Source of the DNA: Monodelphis domestica
Lineage: Eukaryota; Chordata; Mammalia; Didelphimorphia; Didelphidae
Assembly (NCBI RefSeq): GCF_027887165.1
Contig: NC_077228.1
Span: 384,996,456 to 385,060,455 of the forward strand
DNA: 64,000 nt
Reading direction: 5' to 3'
Part shown: positions 54,150 through 64,000 of the stretch, one piece after another
How positions within the stretch are numbered: the first letter of the stretch is position 1
Layout of the letters: every line of letters begins with the position of its first letter
The notes under the pieces: generated by a model
The model's database searches: none
What the model was told of the DNA's origin: nothing
Seen by the model: the letters and a program-made list of their open reading frames with translations, nothing else
Position numbers and translations under genes: made by a program

Positions 54150-54640
54150 ACCAAGGAACTGTGAATTGATCCATTCATTTTGGAGATCAATGTGGAATTT
54201 TACCTAAAGAGCTGTCAAACTATGCATACCCTTTGTTTCAGGAATGGCACTATCTGGTCCAATTTCTAAGGTGATGAAGGAAAAAGCAAAAGAACTTATA
54301 ACTTCTTATGGTGGCAAAAAACTGGTAGCAATTGACAAGATGTCCATCAACATCAACAAGAATCCTTGGCTTCCTTCAAGACTTAGTCATCTCCTTCTTT
54401 CTCCGATACACTTAGTTCTTCATGCTCTATGTCTCCTGAAATGACCTTCTGGTTACTTAGCAGTATACATAGTATGTCAACTAGAGGACAGGGTTTGTTG
54501 TTTTTTTTTTTCATTTTTGTCTAGAAATATATATCTTATGCTTCATAATGAAAATGACTAAACAAATTGTGACATGTAATTGTGGTGGAATACTGCTGTG
54601 CCAAACTGCACCCCTGAAATCTGCTAATTAGTAAATAATG
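54150..54640 (+). mobile_element. old L1 3' fragment, sense, split by a copied L2 segment
   Basis: Left part 54150-54358: AACTGTGAATTGATCCATTC, TTACCTAAAGAGCTGTCAAA, CTTATGGTGGCAAAAAACTG, GATGTCCATCAACATCAAC. Right part from 54550: AAAATGACTAAACAAATTGT then GTGGTGGAATACTGCTGTGC, which continues the L1 almost without loss. The 191 bp between them are a duplicate of L2 sequence at 54965-55148. Confidence 0.8.
54359..54549 (+). repeat. duplicated L2 segment inserted in old L1 (copy of 54965-55148)
   Basis: Matches 54965-55148 with about eight substitutions plus a length change in the T run: TTCCTTCAAGACTTAGTCAT, GACCTTCTGGTTACTTAGCA, AGTATGTCAACTAGAGG, CATTTTTGTCTAGAAATATA. Spacing between the copies is 606 bp, same orientation. 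No A tail and no obvious target duplication. Confidence 0.95.
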
Positions 54641-54679
54641 TGAAGGACAGTTAGACTATATGACTTCAAACGATATAAT

Positions 54680-54772
54680 ATTTGTAAATTGCTTACCACA
54701 ATGCCTGGCACATAATTGGCACAATGAGTAATTGTTCCCTTCCACTTCTAATTCTAATATGAACTGAAAGGT
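54680..54772 (+). mobile_element. MIR 3' end, sense
   Basis: ATATTTGTAAATTGCTTACC then ACAATGCCTGGCACATAATT and GGCACAATGAGTAATTG. Confidence 0.7.
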
Positions 54773-54794
54773 ATTGAAAAAAAAAAACAATCTA

Positions 54795-55160
54795 ACCTCC
54801 ATCTATCTTTTTAGAATCATTTCACATTACTAGCCTTCATATACTCCATGTTTTAGCCAGACTATTGGACTGATTTCCTGAACTAGGATTCCATCTCCTA
54901 CCTTCATGCTTTTGCACATGTTGGTCCAAATCTAAAACAAATTCCTTTGTTGTTTACACATTTTAGAATCCTTGGCTTCCTTCAAGACTTAGTCATCTCC
55001 TTCTTTCTCTGATACCCTTAGTTTTTCATGTTCTATGTCTTCCGAAATGACCTTCTGGTTACTTAGCAGTATACGTAGTATGTCAACTAGAGGGCAGGGA
55101 TTTTTTTTTTCATTTTTGTCTAGAAATATATATCTTATGCTTCATAATTATTAGTTGAAT
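54795..55160 (+). mobile_element. L2 LINE 3'UTR, sense (source of the duplicated segment)
   Basis: GATTCCATCTCCTACCTTCA, TGCTTTTGCACATGTTGGTC, TTTTAGAATCCTTGGCTTCC, TTCAAGACTTAGTCATCTCC, GTCAACTAGAGGGCAGGGA follow the sense L2 order without a break, so 54965-55148 is in its original context. Confidence 0.75.
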
Positions 55161-56778
55161 TGAATTGAATCAAATTGTTCCACTGAGCAAATACAAATAA
55201 GCAAATACAGAAACATGAGATCCAGAAGGTTTGGGGACTAATGAAATACTGACTGTAATGAGTCCTCACATATGTTACCCTATTTCCCTCATGACAGCCC
55301 AATGTTTCTCTTCCACTGACCACCGGGTAATGATTTCTTCATCTGCCACAGTCAGCAGATAGGGAGGGAGATGGTCGTATCAGGCCACAGACCAAAGTGT
55401 CCTGCTTCAACTGGCTGGGGGAGGTGATGGATGGGCAGCAGATGCTTCTCTCAGTCTCGGACTCTCTCCCTTGCTCGTCCAGTTTAAGGGCTGAAACTCA
55501 CCAGAAACAGTTCAGCTGTTCAGAAAAGGAAGCCTAGATAGGACTTGGAGTCCTGGACATGATTAACCCTAGAAGTGAGGTCTTAGAGAGAAAGAGCCAT
55601 CTCCATTTCTCCCCACCATTTGCAAATTGACCTTAAAATAAAGTAATAGGTGGATCCTGGCATTGCTCTTAGATTACGGCTATGAAAATTGATCATTAGC
55701 AGTGACATCCCTACTTTCAAATGCCAGGACAGGACAGGACAGTCCAAGGGTCGTTGGCTAGCCAAGCTGAATAAAGTGGAAAGGGTTTGAGTCAGGCCTC
55801 CAGGAGGCAAGGCAGTACTGACCTATGGATAATGTTGCACAGACAGACAGGTGTCTGGGTCATTTGTCAAGCACAAGTTAGGGGCACTTTGCCCAATGTG
55901 CCTAGTGAAAGTGGAGAATGAGGAGGGAGGGGGAGAGAGACAGACAGACAGAGACAGACAGACAGACAGACAGAGACAGAGACAGAGAGACAGAGAGATT
56001 TTTGGTCCTGGGGCATTTCAGTGGCTCAGACAGATGTATAGATTATAGATGACTTGGACTATGTTCCCAAAAGACCATTTTTAATGTGCTTAGCTTAGTT
56101 CCAGGCTTAGAAATCATGATCATGCTAGCACTGTAGGCAATGAGACCTTTGTGACAGAGGGACCAAAGGACCCCAAGACTCTTAGCATATGTACTGAGAC
56201 CCAAAATACCTTGCTTACTCTGGGAATCCTCTGCTGAATAGTTGAGCAATCTTCAGTGAGTTTCCATCAGGGATGTCAAGCTGAGAAAAAGTCTAAAGAG
56301 TCTAAGGCTGGTGGAAGCATCTGCTACCCATCCATCACTTTCCACAGCCGATTAGAAGAGTGTTCTGTCTGTAAAATGGACAAGCGATCTCTCTGTGTGT
56401 CTCTCTGTCTCCCCTGTTCACTGACAGGCAAAGAAATACTTACCCAGCCCTGGAAGAGAAACTCTAGGCTGTCATGAGGGAATATATTAAAAGCGTGAGA
56501 GAATATATCACCATTAGTCTTTGGTGCCGATCAAGTCTCTGGGCACTCTCTCCAGATTCCTGTATGCTTTTTAGGTGCAAACCTACTTCTCCAACTCTTT
56601 CTCTGCTGTTAGACAACCAGGCAAAAGTCAGACTTTGAAAGACAGTGAAAGAAATGACTTTAAAAAGATAAAACAATGGGAGAGTTGGTAATCCAAAAGA
56701 AAGGTATAGGGGACTATCCTCTCTTCTTCCTTCTTGGCTCTATGAACTAACTGAGATGATCTATTCAAAGGAAGATCC
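55161..56778. other. unassigned sequence with a (CAGA)n tract
   Basis: About 1.6 kb, moderately G+C-rich at 55330-55560. (CAGA)n/(GAGACA)n lies at 55935-55999. Frames of 60-75 codons on both strands have no recognisable features. No exon or repeat family assigned. Confidence 0.4.
55935..55999. repeat. (GACA)n/(GAGACA)n microsatellite
   Basis: Tandem GACA units with GAGA interruptions. The Asp-Arg-Gln frame through it is an artefact. Confidence 0.95.
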
Positions 56779-56779
56779 A

Positions 56780-56890
56780 AGCATAGTGTGGTATAGTAGC
56801 CAATGGGCTTTAGTTCAAATCCTAATTCTTCTTTTCACTATTATGTGTGACTTTGAAAGCACCCCTACTTAATTTCTCTGGAAGTTATAC
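56780..56890 (+). mobile_element. MIR fragment, sense
   Basis: CATAGTGTGGTATAGTAGCC, TTTAGTTCAAATCCTAATTC, ATTATGTGTGACTTTGAAAG. Confidence 0.6.
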
Positions 56891-56929
56891 AAATGCAAAA
56901 TGAGAAATTAGGATTTTTTAACTTAAGGT

Positions 56930-57092
56930 TCAGGTTACAGTTTGTGAATAGATCTCAAGGGACCCATAAATTTGGATGGGAAAAATACATCTTTATTTTT
57001 GCTAGCCTCTAACTGAAATGTATTATATCCTTCAATTATGAATGAAAAAAAAACATATTCTGATAAAGGGTTCAAAGGTTTCAGCAGACTGA
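56930..57092 (+). repeat. ancient interspersed repeat, unnamed (copy 2)
   Basis: AATAGATCTCAAGGGACCCA, AATACATCTTTATTTTTGCT, TCTAACTGAAATGTATTATA, TCTGATAAAGGGTTCAAAGG, TTTCAGCAGACTGACAGAGG: the same order as at 44215-44375. Confidence 0.45.
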
Positions 57093-57164
57093 CAGAGGTG
57101 TCCATTTCCACCCTAGGACTAAATATGATTTCCAAAATATTTTCCAGTTCTTAATATTTTATCA

Positions 57165-57605
57165 CAAACTGATCTCTTCAGATTGATCTCACATTACTCC
57201 CTTGTCATACCCTTTACTTCCCAACCAAACTGGCTTATTTTGTATTCCCCGTACTCGACAATGGGTATCTCACCCTCATGTTTTTACACAGGCAGCCCCT
57301 ATACCTGAATGGTCTCCCTCTTCATTGCTTCTCCAGATCATTTGAAAAAATGGGGAAACTGAGGCAAACAGGGAAAAGGGACTTGCTCAGGATCACACAC
57401 CTAGTTTCCTTAAAATCACTAAAAATCTGCCCCTTGGAATTAATTTGTATCTTCATATCCAATTATATGCATACATGTTCTTCCTCAAGAGTGTATAAGA
57501 TTTTTTGAAAGTTGGAACTATTTCACATTTATCTTTGCATTTTCAGAACCTAGAATAAAACCTTACATGGAATAGACACCTCCCCGCAAAAAGCCCAAAC
57601 ATTCC
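57165..57605 (+). mobile_element. L2 LINE 3' region, sense, with a MIR piece inside
   Basis: ACTTCCCAACCAAACTGGCT, TTTTGTATTCCCCGTACTCG, TTACACAGGCAGCCCCTATA, then from 57415 TTGGAATTAATTTGTATC, TATTTCACATTTATCTTTGC and AGAACCTAGAATAAAACCTT. Between the two parts, 57343-57410 (AAATGGGGAAACTGAGGCAA, CTTGCTCAGGATCACACACC) is an antisense MIR core. Confidence 0.65.
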
Positions 57606-57745
57606 TTGATTGATTTATTAGTTGCTTTGTATTCAAAGCACCTATCACAGCTCCAGGCAGATAGTAGATGTTTGATAAATTTGTAGTGAATTTAGTTGCT
57701 ATCCAGAAACATGCTGAATGGTCTAGAAGACAAGAGAAAAGAATG
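57545..57745 (+). repeat. direct duplication, copy 1 (partner at 58625-58815)
   Basis: ATAGTAGATGTTTGATAAAT, TGATTTATTAGTTGCTTTGT and TAGAAGACAAG recur about 1.08 kb to the right with modest divergence. The similarity extends beyond the L2 terminus. Confidence 0.75.
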
Positions 57746-58235
57746 GAGAGGAAAATCAAGGATTGGTTTATGTCCCTCTAGACAACTTCAACTATGCTCC
57801 TACTTTCTTACAAGTGTGGTGAACATACATGTCTTTCAGTGATGTATCTTTTGCCCAACTCCAACCTCCTCCCTTCCAAAATTGTTCACATCTGTGGCCC
57901 ACACTTTCATTTCATCAGTACTTTATTGATCTCCCAGAAAAAAAGAAAAGACTACTGTGGCAAAGTCAGATAGAAGAGTGGGGCCGGGGGTGGGGGGAGG
58001 GAAGGGAAAAAATGGACCTGATGAAATCCACATAAATCTAAACCTGTTACTTTCTGTTAATGATGTGCTGCTAGTTAGTTCTGAGTTACCTTCATCCTTT
58101 TCAAACCAACCTCTAAATTAAAAAAAAAAAACATTCCATATATGGCTGTTTGACTGATAGAACTTGAAATAAGATCTCTTGGGTCCTTAAAACTTCTCAG
58201 TTGCTCTATGTTGAGTATTCCATATGTTTACCGGC
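57746..58235. other. unassigned sequence
   Basis: A G-rich run lies at 57980-58006. No gene or repeat recognised. Confidence 0.4.
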
Positions 58236-58237
58236 AG

Positions 58238-58325
58238 ATTAATTATTAAAACTAGAAAGGACCACTAAGGTTGTCCAGTACAACCCTTCATTCTCCAAAT
58301 GAGGAATTGCTTTCTACTTGAGGTC
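58238..58325 (-). mobile_element. Ther1 fragment, antisense
   Basis: AACTAGAAAGGACCACTAAG, GTCCAGTACAACCCTTCATT, CTCCAAATGAGGAATTGC. Confidence 0.65.
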
Positions 58326-58624
58326 TCAGTTTCTACTTCCCAGTTCCATGAGATTCAAGTGACCAATCAGTCATTTATAAAAACAGACAAATCAATCAGT
58401 TTTTAATTGGGCATTTAGTGTTTGTGTTCAATTATTTCCTATCACTAGACCAAAGTGAATTATTCAATTTATTGGCACTTTAGAAAGAATGCCTCTGTAT
58501 GTAAGAGTGTTGGGACAAGATGTTAGATCTTTAAAATTGGAGAGGACCTTAAATTAATCTACCTGTGGATATGGAGAATAAGAAAATATTCTCCTACCAT
58601 CTTTAGCCACATTTGTGTTTCCAC

Positions 58625-58815
58625 AACCTAGATAATGCCTTAAATTTAACAAACACCAAAAATACCTATTCTTTGATTGGTTAATTAGCTGTTTTGTATC
58701 CTTACCACCTATCACCTTGCCTGCAGATAATAGATGTTTAATAAATTTGTCCTGGATTGAAGTGAATTTAATTAATGTCCAGAAGCATGCCAAATGGCCC
58801 AGAAGACAATCTGAA
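58625..58815 (+). repeat. direct duplication, copy 2 (partner at 57545-57745)
   Basis: GATTGGTTAATTAGCTGTTT, ATAATAGATGTTTAATAAAT, CCAGAAGCATGCCAAATGGC and CCAGAAGACAAT parallel copy 1 in order. Confidence 0.75.
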
Positions 58816-58867
58816 TAAATATCATGTTTTCAGGTTCATTACCTGATAATTATGTAATGATTATGCT

Positions 58868-59102
58868 TACAGCTAACATTTATATAATTCTCTGATATGT
58901 ATAAAACACTTGAAATTAATTATCTTATTTGATCCTCACAACAATCCTGTAAGGTAGATGCTGTTATTGTCCCCATTATACACATTAGCAGAGTGAGAGA
59001 ACGAGAGGTTAAATGACTTGCCCACAGCTATCAGGTGTGCAGGACAAGATTCAAACCCAAGTGCTACTAACTCTAAATCTAGTGCTCTATCCCGTATAAA
59101 AT
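58868..59102 (-). mobile_element. MIR, antisense
   Basis: CTTATTTGATCCTCACAACA, ATCCTGTAAGGTAGATGCTG, GAGAGGTTAAATGACTTGCC, AGATTCAAACCCAAGTGCTA, CTAGTGCTCTATCCCGT: complete inverted MIR. Confidence 0.9.
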
Positions 59103-59264
59103 GCTAATTATATTGCTAAAAACACCTTTTGTTTTGCTTTTCTTCTCTTTGTATTTCACATGATCATATGAATAAAGAGCACAAGGAAACATGAAAAAAG
59201 TTAAACCAAAGCAATGTCCTTGATTAACTCTAAATACATTAAAATCAAATTTTTCTAATTCCTG

Positions 59265-59465
59265 CAGTTGAGTTCCAGGTTTGCTACTTAGCAGTCATAT
59301 ATCACTATAAGCAAGTGATATAACTTCTTTGAGTCTCAATTTCCTCATTTGTAAAATAGGAAGAATAATATTTATACTACATAGTTTGAAGGGGCACTGG
59401 GAGGAAAATACTTTGAAGTCATAAAGTGCTATATGATTGGTAACTATTATGATTGTTGTTAGCAC
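59265..59465 (+). mobile_element. MIR, sense
   Basis: AGCAAGTGATATAACTTCTT, GAGTCTCAATTTCCTCATTT, GTAAAATAGGAAGAATAATA, CATAAAGTGCTATATGATTG. Confidence 0.75.
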
Positions 59466-59835
59466 ATTACCAGCCAAGACAACGCTTATTTCTGTTTTCA
59501 TTTATCACCTCCACACCCATAATCAAGAGGCTAGAATTAGATACTGCAGCTTGGGCAGTGTTCCACAGGCCGCCAGAGCAAGTCTTTCTAATTTATAACA
59601 CCTAAATTCTAGAAGGCATTGTTGTTTTTTAAAAATGCCACAGTGACTGAGTTGGGGGGGGACTAAAAAAAGGATTGTGATACATTGTATTTTGAAACTG
59701 AGTTAATGTTTCACATTAAATTTCTTGCTAAATATTGAATTTTTAAAAAAATAACTATCAGAAATATCAGGGATATGAGAATAAATGTAAAAGAATTTTT
59801 AAATATTATTATCCACCGTGGATAAAAAATAAATA
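59466..59835. other. unassigned A+T-rich sequence
   Basis: A run of eight G at 59654-59661. Otherwise nothing recognised. Confidence 0.4.
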
Positions 59836-59849
59836 AAAATAAAATGGAT

Positions 59850-62160
59850 TATCCACTATGACCAGGTGGGATTTATACCAGAAATGCAAGGCTGGTTTAA
59901 CATTAGGAAAATCATCCACATAATTGACCATATCAGTATTCAAACTAACAGAAATCACATGATTATCTCAATAGACTCAGAAAAAAACCTTCAACAAACT
60001 ACAACACCCATTCCTATTAAAAATAAAATAATAAAAAAATAAAAAGGGGGTATCTGGGTGGCTCAGTGGATTGAGAGCCAGGCCTAGGATGTCTTAGGTT
60101 CAAATCTGGCCTCAGACACTTCCCAGCTGTGTGACCCTGGGCAAGTCACTTAACCCCCATTGCCTAGCCCTTACCACTCTTCTGCCTTGGAGCCAATACA
60201 CAGTATTTACTCCAAGACAGCAGGTAAGGGTTTTAAAAAAATACTAGAAAGTATAGGAATAGAAGGGTCATTCCTCAAAATAATAAATACTATGTAAAAC
60301 CATTAGCAAGTATCATCTTCAATGGGGATAAGTTAGGAGACTTCCTAATAAAATCAAGAGTGAAGCAAGGACGCCCATTATTACCATTATTATTTAATAT
60401 TGTACTAGAAATGCTAGCTGTAGCAATTAAGAAAGGAAAATAAATTGAAGAGATTAAAGTAGACAGTGAGGAAACTATCACTATTTGAAGATGATAGCAT
60501 GGTATACTTAGAGAACTCAAGAAAATCAACTAAAAAGCTAGTGTAAATAATTAACAACTTTAGCAAAGTTGCAGGGTACAAGATAAACCCAAATAAATCA
60601 TCAGCATTTCTATTTATTTCCAACAAAAATCAGCAGCAAGAGTTAGAAAGAGAAACTCCATTTTAAAATCATTCTAGGTAACATAAAATATTTGGGAATC
60701 TATCTGCCAAGACAAACTCAAGAATTATATAAACACAACTACAAAACACTTTTCACACAAATAAAACTAAATCTAAACAATTGGAAAAACATTAATTGTT
60801 CATTGGTAGGATGAGCTAATATAATAAAAATTACAATTCTCCCTAATTTACTTATTCAGTGACATGCCTATCAAAATACCAAAAAACTTTTGTATAGAAT
60901 TAGAAAAAATCTAACAAAGTTCATTTGGAAGAACAAAAAATCAAGAATATGAAGGAAACTAATGAAAAAATGTAAAGGATGGAGACCTAGAAGTACAAGA
61001 TCTTAAACTATACTAATAAAGCAGTGGTCATCAAGACAATATGATATTGTCTAAGAGATAGAATAGACCAATGGAATAGACTTGGGTAAATGACTTCAGC
61101 AAGATAATGTTTGATAAACCCAAAGATCCTAACTTTTGGGACAAGTACTCACTATTTAACAAAAAACTGCTGGGAAAATGGAAAAAACATATGGCAGCGA
61201 TTAGGTTTAGATCAGTATCTCATACCCTATACCAAGATAAATTCAGAATGGGTAAATGACTTAAATATAAAGAGGGAAGTTATAAATAAATTAGGTGAAC
61301 ATAAGATAGCATATATGTCAGATCTATGGGAAAGGAAAGAAATTAAGACCAAGCAAGAGAAAGAGAATATTACAAAATGTAAAATGAATAATTTTGGTTA
61401 TGTTAAATTAAAAATTTTTTGTACAATTAAAACCAATGCAACCAAAATTAGAAGGGAAGCAATTAATTGGGGGAAAATTTTATAACTAAAACTTCTGACA
61501 AAGGTCTAATTTCTCAAAATTATAAGGAGTTTAAGTCAATTGTATAAAAAATCAAGCCATTCCCCAATTGACAAATGGTCAAGGGACATGAGTAGGGTGT
61601 TTTCAGATAAAGAAATCAAAAATATCAATAAACACATCAAAAAGTATTCTAAATCTCTCATAATTAAAGAAATACACATCATAACAACACTGAGGCACTA
61701 CCTTACACCTAGCAGTTTGGCCAATATAACAATAAAGGCAAATAATGAATGTTGAAAGGGTTGTGGCAAAATTGGGACACTAATACATTGCTGGTGGCGT
61801 TGTGAATTGATCCAACCATTATAGAAGGCAACTTGGAACTATGCCCAAAGGGCTTTAAAAGAATGCATTCCCTTTGATCCAGCAATACCACTAGTAGGTT
61901 TGTACCCTAAAGAGATAATAATGAAAAATGTTTGTACAAAAATATTCATAGCCATGTTCTTTGTGGTGTCAAAAATTTGGAAAATGCAAGGGGGTGTCCC
62001 TCAATTAAGGAATGGATAAACAAATTGTGGTCTATGATGGTCATGGAATACTATTGAGCTGTAAGGAATGATGAACTAGAGGCTTACTATATGAACTTGA
62101 AGAACCTCCAGGAACTGATGCAGAGTGAAATGAGCAGAACCAAGAGAACATTATACACAG
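59850..62160 (+). pseudogene. L1 ORF2 RT to C-terminus remnant (in L1-C)
   Basis: The RT start reads DQVGFIPEMQGWFN at about 59859. The block around [20 protein letters not shown] lies at about 60362-60420 after a frame change. The catalytic box reads FEDD rather than FADD (about 60485-60496). The C-terminal parts are open at 61111-61485 (WVNDLNIKREVINKLGEHK) and 61540-61755 (SDKEIKNINKHIKKYSKSLI). Numerous stops and frameshifts, no endonuclease domain, inactive. The Ala-to-Glu change in the box is probably decay. Confidence 0.88.
60048..60238 (+). mobile_element. SINE1-type tRNA SINE, sense, nested in L1-C
   Basis: The best-preserved SINE1 here: GGTGGCTCAGTGGATTGAGA, GCCAGGCCTAGGATGTC, TCTGGCCTCAGACACTTCCC, GACCCTGGGCAAGTCACTTA, TTGCCTAGCCCTTACCACTC, AAGACAGCAGGTAAGGGTTT. 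It splits the L1 between CCTATTAAAAATA and TACTAGAAAG. The A-rich flanks make the target duplication ambiguous. Low divergence suggests it is among the youngest insertions. Confidence 0.95.
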
Positions 62161-62474
62161 AAAGCAAAACACTATGGAACAATGCAATGTTCTTTGCTAA
62201 TACAAGAAATCCTAAGGGTCCTATGAGAAACAATGCTATTCACATTGAGAGAAAGAGTTGTGAGACTAGAAACACAGAAGAAGAAGAAATGACTTGTTTA
62301 TGCTTTTGGTTTTAAAAGATTGCTCTATTGCAAAAATTAATAATATGGAAGTAGGTATAAGTGACAACATTTGTATAACCCAGTAGAAATGCTTATTGGA
62401 TCTGGGAGGGGGGAGGAGAGAGAAATAAAATGAAATATGTAAATGTGGAAAATATTTTAAAAATCATATTTTTA

Positions 62475-63035
62475 ACAAATGAAAATTCCACACAATTGAA
62501 ATGCTATTTTTGTCAGAAGAATATTGAAAAAATTGATTCTCTTGTTACTTAGATCCCAGGACAAATTATTTTCTCTCTACCCACAAAATGATATTTTCAT
62601 TTCAAGTTAAAGGAAATGAAAGCAAAGAAGAGGAGTGGGGCAGGGGTGGTGGCGGAGGGAGAAGGGATGGAGAACATATGTTCCTTTATATAAAGGCATT
62701 TACCTTCAAAGTTTAAATATTGTGTTAAATTTTTCTCTACCAATGACTGTACTGAAGAAGCAAAAGACCTGCAAATGAAAAACTATTTTTCTCAATTTGG
62801 ACTTAAATATAGACAACTATTAAATTGGAAAGGATTAGTGTAATACCACCAGCATCATATATGTATAATACTGTATTATATAAAATATGCATAATGTATT
62901 ATATATATGATATATATGTATTGCATATATAGTAATATATATCCCATATATCCCCAGATCCCCACACTCAAAATATAAGTGAATACTAGAATTTTATGAA
63001 ACCCAGCTTCAAATCATATTAGCATGGTCAAAATT
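62475..63035. other. unassigned A+T-rich sequence
   Basis: (TA)-rich at 62850-62945 and a G-rich patch at 62634-62665. No gene or repeat family recognised. Confidence 0.45.
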
Positions 63036-63037
63036 TA

Positions 63038-63450
63038 ACTAGGAGAGGAATGATCAACAGTATTATATAATGGAAAGAGACTAAGGAATGAGAAAAGGCT
63101 AATGGATTTGAAAATTCATCATATCCTTGGAAAGATCAGTTTCCATAGAGTAATAGAGGTGTGAGTCAAAAATAAAAGATGTTAACAGGTGTAGAATTGG
63201 GGGCAGTAAGTAAAGATATTCTCTTGAAATTTAACAGTTGAAGAAATAGCAATAATAAGGTAGCTTTAAATAACTGGATGAAGGAAAAGTTTATAAGATT
63301 TTTTTAAAACTGAATTTTTTAGGCAAGGGGAAGAGGGCAGAGTGGTAGAGATTAAAAATGAAAGGAGACAAGAAAATAGGTGACTCATAGAAGAAGGTAC
63401 AGAGAAGTTCGAGGGGTCTAGGATCCATAGCTCAGATTTAGAGATTAGAG
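63038..63450 (-). mobile_element. L2 LINE RT region, antisense
   Basis: GAATGATCAACAGTATTATA, TGAGAAAAGGCTAATGGATT, TGGAAAGATCAGTTTCCATA, GGAAAAGTTTATAAGATTTT follow the inverted L2 RT coding order (GGTGATCAACAGTGTCAAAG, GAGAAAAGGCCATTGGATTT in the pattern I recall). Confidence 0.55.
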
Positions 63451-63835
63451 TACCCTTCTGAAAAGGGACAGTGGAGAAGTCAATGAGTGGTGTTAGAGAG
63501 CTATGCCAAGGAATGGGGGAAGGCAGCTAGCAGCTCATTACACCTTCTGTCCGCAGCTCTGCTTGGTTTCAGCTCCATAGAACACATCCCTCCAGGAATA
63601 AACTCATCACTTCAGATCTCATGTCCATGCTGCAAACTTGGATATTCAATACTTTCCCACCTCCCTCAGCTTCTTCCCCTCTCTGATTGAAGGACTTGAG
63701 GGGGGAGCACTCAACTCCAACCAAAGCTTTGCTTTGTAGAGAACTGAACTTGGACTGAGTAGTTCACTCTGTCCTGGATGCACACCTCTAATTGATTTCC
63801 AGATACCCCCTTCTTGGTGCCCTCTGTTGGTTCCC
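63451..63835. other. unassigned sequence
   Basis: Moderately G+C-rich, with frames of 67 and 77 codons on opposite strands and no recognisable features. Confidence 0.4.
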
Positions 63836-63839
63836 CAAC

Positions 63840-64000
63840 CTCTTTCCACATTGTCTTTCCCTATTAGAATATAATACATCCTTTTATTTTAGAGATCTTG
63901 ATTTAAGACTGTCTTTCTTTTTCTTATTTGTATCTCCAGCATTTAGTGCAGGGTCTGACACATAGTAGGCACAAAATAAATGTTTAGAGAATTGAATGAC
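63840..64000 (+). mobile_element. L2 3' terminus, sense, at the window edge
   Basis: TTTGTATCTCCAGCATTTAG, TGCAGGGTCTGACACATAGT, AGGCACAAAATAAATGTTTA, GAGAATTGAATGAC: the end of an L2 in the sense direction, close to or cut by the window end. Confidence 0.85.

Larger units (their letters stand above)
59838..62470 (+). mobile_element. L1-C: 5'-truncated L1, sense, with a nested SINE1
   Basis: About 2.4 kb of L1 without the SINE, starting in the RT domain (GGATTATCCACTATGACCAG, GTGGGATTTATACCAGAAAT) and running through the C-terminal region, the G-rich 3'UTR block (GATCTGGGAGGGGGGAGGAG) and an A/T-rich end. It differs from L1-A and L1-B throughout, so it belongs to an older subfamily. A SINE1 interrupts it at about 60048-60237. 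Confidence 0.92.

Noticed and set aside
55330-55880. G+C-richer block as a promoter or CpG island
   Set aside because: CpG content is low and no transcript-like feature follows.
60048-60238. tRNA-like heads of the SINE copies as tRNA genes
   Set aside because: They have B-box-like sequence but no cloverleaf, and they are embedded in full SINE structures repeated through the window.

Overview
This window is non-coding DNA from a marsupial, most probably a didelphid opossum such as Monodelphis. The evidence is the repeat content. It holds Mar1-type CORE-SINEs with Bov-B-like 3' tails, short tRNA-derived SINEs of the opossum SINE1 type (B-box-like head, then a tail reading AAGGTAAGGGTTTT), many MIR/Ther1 copies, long L2 and L3/CR1 remnants, and L1 elements of marsupial type. 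I recognise no host protein-coding exon, tRNA, rRNA, snRNA or CRISPR array. The longest open frames all lie inside LINEs or simple repeats.

Layout. 1-6.5 kb: a GA tract, an RTE-like repeat, MIR, Ther1 and Mar1 copies, and an antisense L3/CR1 piece. 6.5-13.7 kb: a long antisense L2 invaded by a SINE1 and an L1 tail, then L1 and L2 fragments. 13.7-24.3 kb: mostly unassigned, with scattered MIR, Mar1 and SINE1 copies. 24.3-32 kb: a 5'-truncated antisense L1 (L1-A) inside an L2, then L3, an L1 5'UTR retrocopy and an RTE/Bov-B fragment. 32.2-39.8 kb: a nearly full-length antisense L1 (L1-B) carrying a solo LTR. 39.8-50.4 kb: MIR and Mar1 copies, a polypurine tract, L3 and L2. 50.4-55.2 kb: nested L2, SINE1 and L1, plus a copied L2 patch inside an old L1. 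55.2-64 kb: L2 copies and a sense L1 (L1-C) with a nested SINE1.

No new gene system is visible. The unusual content is in how the repeats were rearranged. (1) L1-A and L1-B share a 305-bp patch of about 99% identity, while the sequence on both sides differs by about 11%, which suggests gene conversion. (2) An L1 5'UTR-only insertion is flanked by a 14-bp target duplication. (3) About 185 bp of L2 was copied roughly 600 bp away into an old L1 with no sign of retroposition. (4) Two sibling MIR copies have each become near-perfect palindromes at the same place with different arms, as expected from template switching. Family names are from memory of consensus sequences and were not checked by a search.
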